Shown: one piece after another, positions 50,216-59,292 of the stretch
Numbering within the stretch: position 1 is the first letter of the stretch
Layout: each line of letters starts with the position of its first letter
NCBI RefSeq assembly: GCF_900241005.1
Contig: NZ_OEST01000001.1
Span: forward strand, 620,001-684,000
DNA: 64,000 bases
DNA from: Bacteroides cutis
Lineage (GTDB): Bacteria; Bacteroidota; Bacteroidia; Bacteroidales; Bacteroidaceae
Direction of reading: 5' to 3'
Made by a program: the position numbers and the translations under genes
The notes under the pieces: model-generated
What the model saw: only the letters and a program-made list of their open reading frames with translations
What the model was told of the DNA's origin: nothing
The model's database searches: none

Positions 50216-52159
50216 TTACCATCCCGGATTTTGTACCAGGTTCGGGTTGGCCAAGAGTGTCGATTCCTGAATGGGGAACAGATAATCCTTAGAACCGAAT
50301 TTCGGTTTGAACATGGTTGTTACGATGTAGTATTCTTCGGCTGTCACGCCTTCTGTGTTCCAACCTTTGACAGGTTCGTTCATGAAAGTCGTCAATAGCT
50401 TCCAACGGCGTTTGTCATAATATGATTTTCCTTCAAACGCTAATTCTATCAGACGTTCCCTGCGAATAATTTCACGCATGCCTCCTTTGGTTTTGTATTT
50501 GCTTTTGTATTGAGGACGGGCATAAGTATCCCAGGTTTCTTTGATTCCTTTGAGACCGGCACGTTTACGAATTTTATCTACATACTCGATAGAAAGGTCA
50601 TCAGAAGTCGCGTTATCATTAGGCAGGCATTCGTTGATGGCTTCGGCATAGAGCAGATAAAGGTCGCCCAGACGTATGATAGGGAAGGGGAAACGGTCGT
50701 TCTTCCAAGAACCGGAGGTAGTAACGCTACAATCGATGGAAATGAATTTCTTGTCGAAATATCCTGTTCCCGAATAGTTGATGATACCGTTTTTACCGGC
50801 ATCTTCGCCTGCATAACTGAATATCTTGTGCTGTTTCATTTCGTCAGAAGTCAGTCCGTCTATACCGGACAGATAGAACAAGCCCCGGTTGAAACCTACA
50901 TTGGCATAAAAACGCGGTTCACGATCTAGGTGTAACTTGGCGGTACGTTCACCGACTACGGCATAGCGGTAGTGGCTTTGGGGAATGGTGGTGATATCAT
51001 AACGGTTGTTATAGTCCCAAGTTTCATCCTCATCAATAGGCAAACCGTTTTTAGTATAATAGTTTTCTACCGTACGAAGTGTCGGTCCGTGTTGTGAATT
51101 GGCCCCGGCTGTACGGAAGTAACCTTGATTGATGGTTATCAAAATATTACGTACAAGACTATTATTGTCATTGCGGCTGTCACCCCAGATCAACTCATTG
51201 TTCCATTTGGCGGTCATTACTTTGTTCAAAGCATTCATCTGGCGGGTTTCGAAAGACATGGCGGATGGAGCTGCATAGTCATTGATGGTATAAAGTGATC
51301 TTTCACCGGGACCATTCAATGTGATGTCACAGAATTCCACAGCTTCTTTACAAGCTTGGCGTGCTCTTTCCCATTTTTGTGGGTCGTATTCAGGATTAAT
51401 CAGTTGTACGCCCCTGTTGTCTTTAAAGTTGGTATAGTCGGCATTACCGTTGAACAACGGACTGGCAGCGGTTACCAAAATCTTGGCTTTCATGGCATAA
51501 GCTATCGCACCATTGATGCGTCCGGCATCGGAAATGGGATTTTCAGTTCTCGGAGGTAGTTCATCTTTGGCTTCATCGATTAACTGGACGATGTAATCCA
51601 CTACATCTTCAAAAGGTTCGCGATATATCTGCATTTCTTTTTCCGAAGCATCGATAGGCAAGTTTTCCTTTATCAGAGGAATGGGACCGTATAACTCGGC
51701 CAGATACCAATGATAATAGGCTTTCAGGAACTTTACCTCAGCAGCCCATTGTGACCGCAGACCGGTATCGATGTCTTTCACCAAATCCAGGTTTTCGAGG
51801 AATATGTTACAACAACGAAGGGCATCGAACAGTTTCTTTCCTCCATTGGCTCCATCCCAATAATTATAATTAGGTGAGGAAATATTGTTTCCCACATTCG
51901 TGGCATAATATCTGCTTTCCCGTAATATCTCATATGCATTCCAGACCTCCTCACCAAGATTTAATCCCGGATTGTTGTCGACATTTACCCAGTTGGGTAA
52001 GAAAGAATAGCATGTATACAGATATTTCTCCGCTTCTATTCTGTTACGGAAAGCATATTCGATGGTTGCTACGTTATCAGGTACTACGTCCAGATAATCA
52101 CATGAATTGAGTGAGGTTGCAGCCAACATCAAGGCAATGATATAGTTTCTTTTTTTCAT
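50216..52159 (-). CDS. SusD/RagB-type lipoprotein, second pair
   Basis: A 647-residue lipoprotein (signal ending TSLNSC, then DYLDVVPDNVATIE). AAEVKFLKAYYHWYLAELYG is the SusD helix landmark, RLGDLYLLYAEAINE the second, and YLFPIQESTLLANPNLVQNPGW the end. It belongs with the SusC gene 16 bases upstream. The subtype with DNVATIEYAF and a following DUF5000 protein is common in Bacteroides loci of unknown substrate. Confidence 0.95.
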   Translation of the reverse strand: MKKRNYIIALMLAATSLNSCDYLDVVPDNVATIEYAFRNRIEAEKYLYTCYSFLPNWVNVDNNPGLNLGEEVWNAYEILRESRYYATNVGNNISSPNYNYWDGANGGKKLFDALRCCNIFLENLDLVKDIDTGLRSQWAAEVKFLKAYYHWYLAELYGPIPLIKENLPIDASEKEMQIYREPFEDVVDYIVQLIDEAKDELPPRTENPISDAGRINGAIAYAMKAKILVTAASPLFNGNADYTNFKDNRGVQLINPEYDPQKWERARQACKEAVEFCDITLNGPGERSLYTINDYAAPSAMSFETRQMNALNKVMTAKWNNELIWGDSRNDNNSLVRNILITINQGYFRTAGANSQHGPTLRTVENYYTKNGLPIDEDETWDYNNRYDITTIPQSHYRYAVVGERTAKLHLDREPRFYANVGFNRGLFYLSGIDGLTSDEMKQHKIFSYAGEDAGKNGIINYSGTGYFDKKFISIDCSVTTSGSWKNDRFPFPIIRLGDLYLLYAEAINECLPNDNATSDDLSIEYVDKIRKRAGLKGIKETWDTYARPQYKSKYKTKGGMREIIRRERLIELAFEGKSYYDKRRWKLLTTFMNEPVKGWNTEGVTAEEYYIVTTMFKPKFGSKDYLFPIQESTLLANPNLVQNPGW

Positions 52160-52175
52160 GATAATCTAATTGTTT

Positions 52176-55100
52176 TTAAAATCCTACTTGGATACCGATA
52201 TTATGAACTCTTTGTATAGGATATCCTAAACCGTTACCTGCCATTTCCGGATCCCATAAGTCAAATTTGCTGAAGGATAAAAGGTTACTTCCACTATAAT
52301 AAATTCTCAGCTTGGACATGAACATTTTCTTTATTAACTTTTGTGGAAATGAGTATCCTACTTCTACGGACTTCAGGCGTAGGAATGAACCGTCTTGCAT
52401 GAACCAGGTGCTGGTACGGTTGTTGTTTGAAATGACAGTGTTGCTTAAACGTGGCCACAGCGCATACAGGTTCCGGTTATTCTCACTCCAGTGGTTGTCA
52501 GCGTATGCTTGTAACAATTGATTTTGTCCCAGACCGCTTAAGTCGGTGTCGTCGATAAATGGATGGGTTGTTCCTTTCTTGTTACCTACATTCAGCCAAA
52601 AGGATTCACGGGCCAGACCTTGGAAGAAACAAGAGACATCCAGTCCTTTGTATCCAGCCGAGAGTCCGAAACCATATACTATTTCCGGATCGGTAGGGAA
52701 GCCTATTGGTACTTGGTCAGCGTCTGAGATGATGCCGTCGTTGTTGATATCCTTATATTTGATATCACCAGCCATATAATCACCGAACTGAGCAGGTGAG
52801 TTAGCGATGTCTTGCTCGTCAACAAACAAACGTTCTGCTACATATCCCCATCTCTGGCTGATAGAATGTCCTACTCTTGAACGCCACGGGGTTTTGGAAT
52901 AATCATTCTCTTCATATTTGATTACTTTGCTGGTGGCATAGGTGAAATTGAAGCGTCCTTGCATCCAGAAATCCTTGTTGAAAGAGTAATTGTAGTCGGC
53001 CGACATATCGAAACCGGAACTTTCGGCCTCACCAACATTGGCACGTACATCGGCTTGAAGTCCCATGGTTGAAGGAACACCGGAACGGGTTTGCAGGATG
53101 TTGGTACGTTTCTCATGGAAATAATCCATTTGTATGTCTACTGCATTCAAAAGGTTGAATTCGGCTCCTACATTCAGTTTCTTGGCAATTTCCCATGTGA
53201 TGTAGGGATTGGCATAACGTTTAATGGCAATACCGTTTTTGGAAGTATTGAACTCCGTACCGAAAGTATATCCGTAACCACTTTCGTTCATTCCTACTTC
53301 AGACAAATAGAAGAAGCGGTCATCATTGCTACCGATAGCATCATTTCCGACCAGACCATAGGTAGCTTTCCACTTCAGGTTGGGGAGCAATTTCTTAATC
53401 CATCCATTATAGAATTTCTCATTGGACATGACGTAACCTAGACCGACAGACGGGAAGAAACCAAAACGTTCGTTATCAGCAAAGCGTTCGGAACCGTTAT
53501 AACCGAAGTTGGCTTCCAGGAAATAGCGGCTGTCGTAGGCATAGGTGAAACGTCCGGAAAGTCCCATATTGCGGTAGGGCAGTGATAATTGCAGAGAAGA
53601 GGCATTTGCATTCAATCTGTTTTGCAGGGTGAAGATTAACATTCCACTTACTGCATGTTTCTCATTGAAAGTACGATCGTAGTTTACGGCGGCTTCCATA
53701 TATGTATTAGTCGTAATATTTTTCCCGCCTTCATTATATCCCAGGTACTCGGTTCCTTTATCAGGATTCAGCTCGGATAAGACATATGAGTCATCTACCG
53801 GATTATAGTTTCCTGCCATATAGTAGAAAGGTTCGTAATAACGTGATACATCGAAAGAAGCATCACGGGTAGTACTAAACAATGCTCTGGCTTTCAGTCC
53901 TTTGGTGATGAATTTTAAGTCTTGGCTTAGTTCGAATTGTGCCAGGATTTTTGAAGCACTTTTATCTTTATATCCTTTTACCATATCGGCATAAGGATTA
54001 ATATAAAGCGAAGTACCTTCTGCATAGGTATTACCGAACATTATATGTTGAACATGCGCCGTAGATTGGGTCTGCGGATAGTAGGCCGGGAATTCTACCG
54101 GGGAAGTTTGCATGATTTTATTGTATAAAGTTGTACCACCATCAATGGGACCAGTTTGATCCTCAATGGTTGTGTAGAGACGTACTACCATTTTAGTAGT
54201 TTTAGTTACGTTGATATTTACATTCGAACGAATGGAATAGCGTTTTACGTTAATATTGTTATTGAAATTATTTCTTTTATCTACTTTCATCAAACCATGA
54301 TCTTGATTAAAAGTAGCAGCCACATAATAACGTGCTACCGATCCACCACCACTTAGGTTCAGATTATAGCGTTGATTGGCTACAACGTCTTTCATCATCA
54401 TGCTATACCAATCTGTTGCCGGATACATATAAGGATTGGTTCCGGCAATGGTATTGGCTATTTTTTCTTGAGAATAAGGAACACCTCCCAATGGATTACG
54501 TGTACGGAAAGCTTCGTTACGGAGTTCCATATAGGTAATAGGATCGGCTAAATCTACTTTACTTGTTGGAGATGAGATAGAGTTTTCAATGCGAAATTCT
54601 ATTTTGGCCCTACCTTCCTTACCTTCTTTGGTAGTAACTAAAATGACCCCGTTTGCTCCGCGGGCACCATATAAAGCCGTAGCTGTAGCATCTTTCATGA
54701 TAGAAAAGCTTGCAATATCATCCGGTTGTAAGCGAGATAAATCGGAGGAAGTAATTTCCAGACCATCCATTAATATAAGCGGACCTTTTGCATAGCCGAA
54801 AGTTGTAACGCCACGGATGAAGAAATCAGCATTATCCATACCGGGTTCACCACTACGTTGATAAGAAATTAAGCCTGCTACGCGTCCGGCTAAAGCTGTG
54901 GTGAGATTGGATGTAGGAGCCTTTAATTCTGCGGGTTTTACTGCTGATACGGAAGCAAGAACACTCTCTTTCTTTTGTTTGGCAAATGCAACGACAGTTA
55001 CTTCTTCCAGTTCATCTGCTTGTTCTTTGAGCTGTATGACCTTATCACGACGTATTACACTTGCGGAAACGGCTTTTGTTTCCATTCCTAAATAAGAAAT

Positions 55101-55412
55101 CTCTAAAATGGCATTGGGATTTACTTCTATAGAGAAATTTCCGTCGATATCAGTAGTAACCCCCTGTGGAGTACCTTGAATGACAACGGCTGCACCTGGC
55201 AACGGTTCTCCTACGGTATCAATGACTTTCCCCGTTATTTTAACTTTTTGTTGTGTTACCGCATGGTTAACTGCAACTTCCTGTATACCTGTACTCGGGA
55301 AGCTATTAGCTAACAGCGGAGATGATGCAATGGACAAAATCGTTACCATCACCCCTCGACATAATTGTCGATTCACTTGGTGACGTAACGAAAATGATGT
55401 GTCGTTTTTCAT
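52176..55412 (-). CDS. SusC/RagA-type TonB-dependent transporter, second pair
   Basis: A 1078-residue transporter. Signal region (about 1-36), carboxypeptidase-regulatory-like domain (about 55-135; GKVIDTVGEPLPGAAVVIQG), TonB-box region LEEVTVVAFAKQKK, plug with IRGVTTFGYAKGPLILMDG and KDATATALYGARGANGVI, then the barrel ending in RVHNIGIQVGF. No STN domain, so no direct anti-sigma signalling. No HTCS, SusR, ECF sigma factor or enzyme gene is adjacent, so this is an orphan transport operon. A direct-repeat pair lies upstream at 55503-55569. Confidence 0.95.
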   Translation of the reverse strand: MKNDTSFSLRHQVNRQLCRGVMVTILSIASSPLLANSFPSTGIQEVAVNHAVTQQKVKITGKVIDTVGEPLPGAAVVIQGTPQGVTTDIDGNFSIEVNPNAILEISYLGMETKAVSASVIRRDKVIQLKEQADELEEVTVVAFAKQKKESVLASVSAVKPAELKAPTSNLTTALAGRVAGLISYQRSGEPGMDNADFFIRGVTTFGYAKGPLILMDGLEITSSDLSRLQPDDIASFSIMKDATATALYGARGANGVILVTTKEGKEGRAKIEFRIENSISSPTSKVDLADPITYMELRNEAFRTRNPLGGVPYSQEKIANTIAGTNPYMYPATDWYSMMMKDVVANQRYNLNLSGGGSVARYYVAATFNQDHGLMKVDKRNNFNNNINVKRYSIRSNVNINVTKTTKMVVRLYTTIEDQTGPIDGGTTLYNKIMQTSPVEFPAYYPQTQSTAHVQHIMFGNTYAEGTSLYINPYADMVKGYKDKSASKILAQFELSQDLKFITKGLKARALFSTTRDASFDVSRYYEPFYYMAGNYNPVDDSYVLSELNPDKGTEYLGYNEGGKNITTNTYMEAAVNYDRTFNEKHAVSGMLIFTLQNRLNANASSLQLSLPYRNMGLSGRFTYAYDSRYFLEANFGYNGSERFADNERFGFFPSVGLGYVMSNEKFYNGWIKKLLPNLKWKATYGLVGNDAIGSNDDRFFYLSEVGMNESGYGYTFGTEFNTSKNGIAIKRYANPYITWEIAKKLNVGAEFNLLNAVDIQMDYFHEKRTNILQTRSGVPSTMGLQADVRANVGEAESSGFDMSADYNYSFNKDFWMQGRFNFTYATSKVIKYEENDYSKTPWRSRVGHSISQRWGYVAERLFVDEQDIANSPAQFGDYMAGDIKYKDINNDGIISDADQVPIGFPTDPEIVYGFGLSAGYKGLDVSCFFQGLARESFWLNVGNKKGTTHPFIDDTDLSGLGQNQLLQAYADNHWSENNRNLYALWPRLSNTVISNNNRTSTWFMQDGSFLRLKSVEVGYSFPQKLIKKMFMSKLRIYYSGSNLLSFSKFDLWDPEMAGNGLGYPIQRVHNIGIQVGF

Positions 55413-55502
55413 ACTCTTTTAAGATAAATAGTTAAACATTTAAATTATGATATTTTTCGAAAAATAATCCGGAGGTAAAGCTAATGGATAATATGGATGA
55501 GA

Positions 55503-55569
55503 ACTTTAACTTCCATATCAAATCCTTTAAATAATATTATAATGACTTTAACTTTTATATCAAATCCTT
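55503..55569. promoter_or_regulatory. 25-base direct repeats, 42 bases apart, upstream of the second susC
   Basis: Copies at 55503-55527 and 55545-55569 read ACTTTAACTTnnATATCAAA followed by TCCTT, identical except for two central bases. A spacing of 42 bases is four helical turns, so both copies face the same side of DNA. They lie 91-157 bases before the susC ATG and about 120 before mnmA in the other direction. They look like regulator-binding sites (inference). The rest of 55413-55685 holds the mnmA promoter. Confidence 0.6.
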
Positions 55570-55648
55570 GTAAAAAAAAGATAAACCGTTTAAAATATTC
55601 ATTATATGTGCTTATTTATTCTGATAAAAAAGGTTATATGCTTTAAAG

Positions 55649-55680
55649 CTTGTGGATTGCTTCTTCCTTTGTTATTTTTG
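55649..55680 (+). promoter_or_regulatory. Promoter of mnmA with the -7 box next to the ATG
   Basis: CTTG (55649-55652), a 20-base spacer and TATTTTTG (55673-55680) resemble the Bacteroides consensus. The box ends five bases before the ATG at 55686, the same distance as for dus, so the mRNA may be leaderless. Confidence 0.5.
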
Positions 55681-55685
55681 TACCC

Positions 55686-56735
55686 ATGAACTCTAACAAT
55701 CGTGTATTATTAGGTATGAGTGGTGGTACAGATAGTTCTGTGGCTGCTATGAAGTTGCAGGAGGCAGGTTATGAAGTGACTGGTGTAACTTTCCGTTTTT
55801 ATGAAACTGGTGGCACGGAGTATTTGGAGGATGCACGTACTTTGGCTGTAAAGTTGGGGATAGAACACATTATATACGATGCCCGGGATGTTTTTCGTTC
55901 ATGTGTCATCCGTTATTTTGTGGATGAGTATATGATGGGGCATACTCCTGTTCCCTGTACTCTTTGTAATAATGAGTTGAAATGGCCGCTTTTGATGAAA
56001 CTTGCCGATGAAAAGGGAATTTTTTGGATTTCTACGGGACACTATGTACGTAAGGTTTTGTTGGAAGGCAAGTATTATATTGCTCCGGCGATAGATAAGG
56101 ATAAAGATCAGAGTTTTTTTCTGTGGGGGCTGAAACAGGATATTCTGCAACGTATGCTTTTGCCCATGGGAGAACTTACTAAGGGTGATGCGCGTACTTA
56201 TGCTGCTGTACGGGGCTTTGAACGGGTGGCAACAAAGAAAGACAGTATAGGTGTGTGCTTCTGTCCGCTCGATTATCGTTCTTTTCTGAGGCGCGAAGTG
56301 CCTGCTCTCCAATTGAGGGGACGAGGGAGATTTGTAGATGAGAAGGGTAATTTTTTAGGTTGGCACGAAGGGTATCCTTTCTATACAGTAGGGCAACGGC
56401 GTGGCTTGGGGCTTCAACTGAACAGTGCCGTATTTGTAAAAGAAATCAGGAGGAAGGAAAATGAGGTAGTACTTGCCCCACTCGCTTCTTTGTATAGAAA
56501 TGAGATGTGGTTAAAAGATTGGAATTTGGTGGATGAGGAAAAAGTTTTCAACTCAGAAAAAATCATAGTGAAGATACGTTATCGCAAGCAGGCCAATCAT
56601 TGTAGGGTTACATTGACTTCTGATGGATATTTATTGGTCACATTATTAGAAGCTTTAGAAGCAATAGCTCCCGGACAGGCAGCTGCTTTTTACGATGAAA
56701 ATGGTTTGTTATTGGGGGGTGGCATCATAATTTGA
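55686..56735 (+). CDS. mnmA: tRNA-specific 2-thiouridylase MnmA family
   Basis: A 349-residue enzyme that puts sulfur on U34 of Lys, Glu and Gln tRNAs. [15 protein letters not shown] is the PP-loop for ATP; the catalytic Cys pair is in [12 protein letters not shown] and [40 protein letters not shown] and the final beta-barrel segment follow the family pattern. The ATG at 55686 fits the start of the conserved region; an in-frame upstream start at 55650 would precede the promoter. Bacteroides often carries more than one MnmA-like gene, so this may be one of several. Confidence 0.92.
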   Translation: MNSNNRVLLGMSGGTDSSVAAMKLQEAGYEVTGVTFRFYETGGTEYLEDARTLAVKLGIEHIIYDARDVFRSCVIRYFVDEYMMGHTPVPCTLCNNELKWPLLMKLADEKGIFWISTGHYVRKVLLEGKYYIAPAIDKDKDQSFFLWGLKQDILQRMLLPMGELTKGDARTYAAVRGFERVATKKDSIGVCFCPLDYRSFLRREVPALQLRGRGRFVDEKGNFLGWHEGYPFYTVGQRRGLGLQLNSAVFVKEIRRKENEVVLAPLASLYRNEMWLKDWNLVDEEKVFNSEKIIVKIRYRKQANHCRVTLTSDGYLLVTLLEALEAIAPGQAAAFYDENGLLLGGGIII

Positions 56736-56846
56736 TGTAGGGTATATTCTTTTCGATTTATGCTTATTAACAGTTGTTGAAGCAGTATATCTCTTTAATG
56801 ACTATTTCTTAAAAGAAGACTAACTTAACTAAACGAAAAAACTAAA

Positions 56847-57452
56847 ATGGAAAAGAATTTTAAACTAAACCAACTATTTGTATCACTAATGGTACTTGGA
56901 TGTTCCTTCGGCTTTGTTTCTTGTGACGATGATGACAACAACATTCCTATTGAGCCTAATACTAAAAATGCTTGGGGAGAATTTACGGGTACAATGCAAA
57001 TTTTTTCTCTTGAACCTGAACAGGTTTTGGCAGATGAAATACCTGAAGCTACCAGTGTTGCTGCTACTGTAAAAAATGATACGGTATACTTTAATAACTT
57101 TCCCATCAGGGATTTGGTTGCCACATTGGTGCCTGAAGATCAGGTTGATGATATTGTAGAAGCTATTGGTGAAGTAAAATATAAAATAGGTTACGAAGCT
57201 ATGCTGAGTGAAGCGAAAGATAGTATTTATATGACATACGATCCTAAACCAATGGAACTTACAGTGCCGCTCAGTGAAGATGCTGCTATTGCAGTGAAGG
57301 TTAAAGTATCTGCAACGCAAAAGGGAAGTTATGAACTGTCGTCAAAGAACTATAAGTTTGAAATAAAGGCCGATGAGGTAACGGTGGATGATGAACCTTT
57401 TGATAAATTTCCGGTGTCTCTCGTTAAATTTGAAATGAAGAAAGATAAATAA
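56847..57452 (+). CDS. DUF4840-type lipoprotein
   Basis: A 201-residue lipoprotein (signal ending GFVSC, followed by an acidic DDDDNN stretch). The protein is beta-rich with TGTMQIFSLEP and VPLSEDAAIAVKVKVSAT. The layout resembles the DUF4840 family of Bacteroides lipoproteins; this is a weak memory-based match. It stands alone between mnmA and a convergent gene. Function unknown. Confidence 0.65.
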   Translation: MEKNFKLNQLFVSLMVLGCSFGFVSCDDDDNNIPIEPNTKNAWGEFTGTMQIFSLEPEQVLADEIPEATSVAATVKNDTVYFNNFPIRDLVATLVPEDQVDDIVEAIGEVKYKIGYEAMLSEAKDSIYMTYDPKPMELTVPLSEDAAIAVKVKVSATQKGSYELSSKNYKFEIKADEVTVDDEPFDKFPVSLVKFEMKKDK

Positions 57453-57520
57453 CTCATTCATGTGTGTTTCTAGACTCTAACTCAATTAAGTATAAACCTA
57501 ACAAGTTAGTCTGATCAATG

Positions 57521-57555
57521 AAAAAGGTGTGTCTTATTACGAGATACACCTTTTT
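57521..57555. terminator. Bidirectional terminator
   Basis: AAAAAGGTGTGTCT (57521-57534) pairs with AGATACACCTTTTT (57542-57555) with one G-T pair. With an A-run on one side and a T-run on the other, it can end transcripts of both convergent genes. Confidence 0.8.
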
Positions 57556-57575
57556 CCGTTATTATATCAGAATGA

Positions 57576-59093
57576 CTAATTTACTTTATTCAGCTTCAAC
57601 ATTTCCTCGATATATTCACGGGTATTGCTAAGACGTGGAATTTTGTGTTGCCCACCGAGCTTTCCTTTATTATTCAACCAATCATGGAATAAGTTTTTGC
57701 GTGCCACAACTATTTCCAGTGGTTGCAGAGCAAGATTATTCTGGCGTTTGGCTTCGTAGTCAGAATTGACTTCTTTTAGAGTATCGTCTAATATCTCGGC
57801 AAATTTATCCAGGTTGTCCGGCATCTGTGCGAACTCTATTAACCATTGGTGGCGACACTTGGCATGTTCGTCCATAAAGACAGGAGCGGCGGAGTAGTCT
57901 ACAATCTGTGCTCCGGTGGCGGTACATGCCTTAGCCAAACCTTTCTCTGCATTATCTACGATCAATTCTTCACCGAAGGCATTAATGAAATGTTTGGTAC
58001 GTCCTGTAATGACGAATTTGTAAGGATGATTATTTGTGAATTTTACGGTATCTCCAATCATGTATCTCCATAGGCCGGCAGAGGTGGATATAACCATCGC
58101 ATAATTTTTATTCAACTCAACCTCTTCGAGACAGCAGATACGGGGATTTTCTTTACCTACATCTTCCAATGGGATAAATTCATAGAAGATACCATAATCA
58201 ATCATTAACAGCATGGAGAGGTCGTTTGGGTCGCTTTGGGTACCGAAATAACCTTCGGATGCGTTGTATGTTTCTACATAATGCATCTTGGAGCTTTTGA
58301 TGATTTGCTTGTATTGCTCACGATAGGGAGTGAAAGCTACACCACCGTGGAAAAATACTTCAAGATTAGGCCATATTTCTTCCAATGTCTGTTTCCCGTT
58401 CTTCTTGAGTATATGCTTGATGAGTACCAACATCCATGACGGTACACCGGAGAGGTTGGTGACATTGGCATGCAAGGTATTATTGGCAATAGCCTCTATC
58501 TTGGGTTCAAATTTATCCATGAGGGCAATCTGTTTACTCGGTACCCGTATGAAATTTACCAGCGGGTTGATGTTCTCTATCAGAATTGCGGACAGGTCTC
58601 CTACGAGACTATGGTTGGAGTTAAGATTAGGGCTGTGGCTACCTCCCAAAATGAGACCTTTCCCTGAGAAAAAACGGCTTTCAGGGTTTTGCCCCAGATA
58701 GATGGCGACAGCATCTTTTCCACCCTGATAGTGCGTGTCTTGCAATGACTCTTTGCTTACGGGCAGGAATTTACTTTTATCATTGGTGGTTCCCGAAGAT
58801 TTTGCAAACCAGCGTATAGTTGAGGGCCAAAGTAAATTTTGCTCGCCTGCACGCAGACGGGTTACATATGGCTTTATTTCCTCGTAAGTTTGTATAGGGA
58901 GACGATTTTTAAAATCTTCATAAGTGCGGATAGAAGCATAGTCGTATTTCTTTCCCCATTCAGTGTTGCTAGCCATACGGATTAGACGTCGCAATACACC
59001 TTCTTGTAATTCTCCTGCATGGTCGGTATACTGTTCGATTTCTTTCAGGCGAGGAGCGAAGTATACTTTATTCAGAAACTTTGTTATATTCAT
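57576..59093 (-). CDS. GH3 auxin-responsive promoter family protein (acyl-adenylating fold)
   Basis: A 505-residue protein of the plant-GH3-like branch of the ANL/luciferase superfamily. RWFAKSSGTTNDKSKFLPVS is the ATP-binding loop, YNASEGYFGTQ the second motif and GLWRYMIGDTVKFTN with ITGRTKHFINAFGEELI the third, so the adenylation site looks complete. Plant GH3 enzymes couple amino acids to hormone-like acids. Bacterial homologs are widespread in Bacteroidota, and their substrates are unknown to me. No neighbouring gene suggests one. A -7 box at 59130-59123 gives a leader of about 23 bases. Confidence 0.92.
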   Translation of the reverse strand: MNITKFLNKVYFAPRLKEIEQYTDHAGELQEGVLRRLIRMASNTEWGKKYDYASIRTYEDFKNRLPIQTYEEIKPYVTRLRAGEQNLLWPSTIRWFAKSSGTTNDKSKFLPVSKESLQDTHYQGGKDAVAIYLGQNPESRFFSGKGLILGGSHSPNLNSNHSLVGDLSAILIENINPLVNFIRVPSKQIALMDKFEPKIEAIANNTLHANVTNLSGVPSWMLVLIKHILKKNGKQTLEEIWPNLEVFFHGGVAFTPYREQYKQIIKSSKMHYVETYNASEGYFGTQSDPNDLSMLLMIDYGIFYEFIPLEDVGKENPRICCLEEVELNKNYAMVISTSAGLWRYMIGDTVKFTNNHPYKFVITGRTKHFINAFGEELIVDNAEKGLAKACTATGAQIVDYSAAPVFMDEHAKCRHQWLIEFAQMPDNLDKFAEILDDTLKEVNSDYEAKRQNNLALQPLEIVVARKNLFHDWLNNKGKLGGQHKIPRLSNTREYIEEMLKLNKVN

Positions 59094-59122
59094 CGTTCTT
59101 ATTGAAATCTTATTTTAAATCG

Positions 59123-59130
59123 CAAAATTA
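59123..59130 (-). promoter_or_regulatory. -7 promoter box for the GH3-family gene
   Basis: The minus strand reads TAATTTTG, 30 bases before the ATG at 59093. Confidence 0.4.
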
Positions 59131-59191
59131 ATCTTATTTATCGGCTTCTCTATCTTTTTTCTCTTTTTTTTCTATCTTTACGGGGAGATAG

Positions 59192-59288
59192 TGTGCTAAT
59201 GTAGCGATATGCCAATGTGCCAATGACGAAACGGATTCATTGCGCAGCCTATTAGCACATTAACATATTAATCACATTAGCACATTAA
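59192..59288. repeat. Short repeats in the pfkA leader
   Basis: ATTAGCACATTAA occurs at 59251-59263 and 59276-59288, and TGTGCTAATGT (59192-59202) is the perfect inverse of ACATTAGCACA (59274-59284). ATGTGCCAATG appears between them. The last copy ends four bases before the pfkA ATG, so the repeats are probably within its leader and could fold over the start region. Confidence 0.6.
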
Positions 59289-59292
59289 ATTT

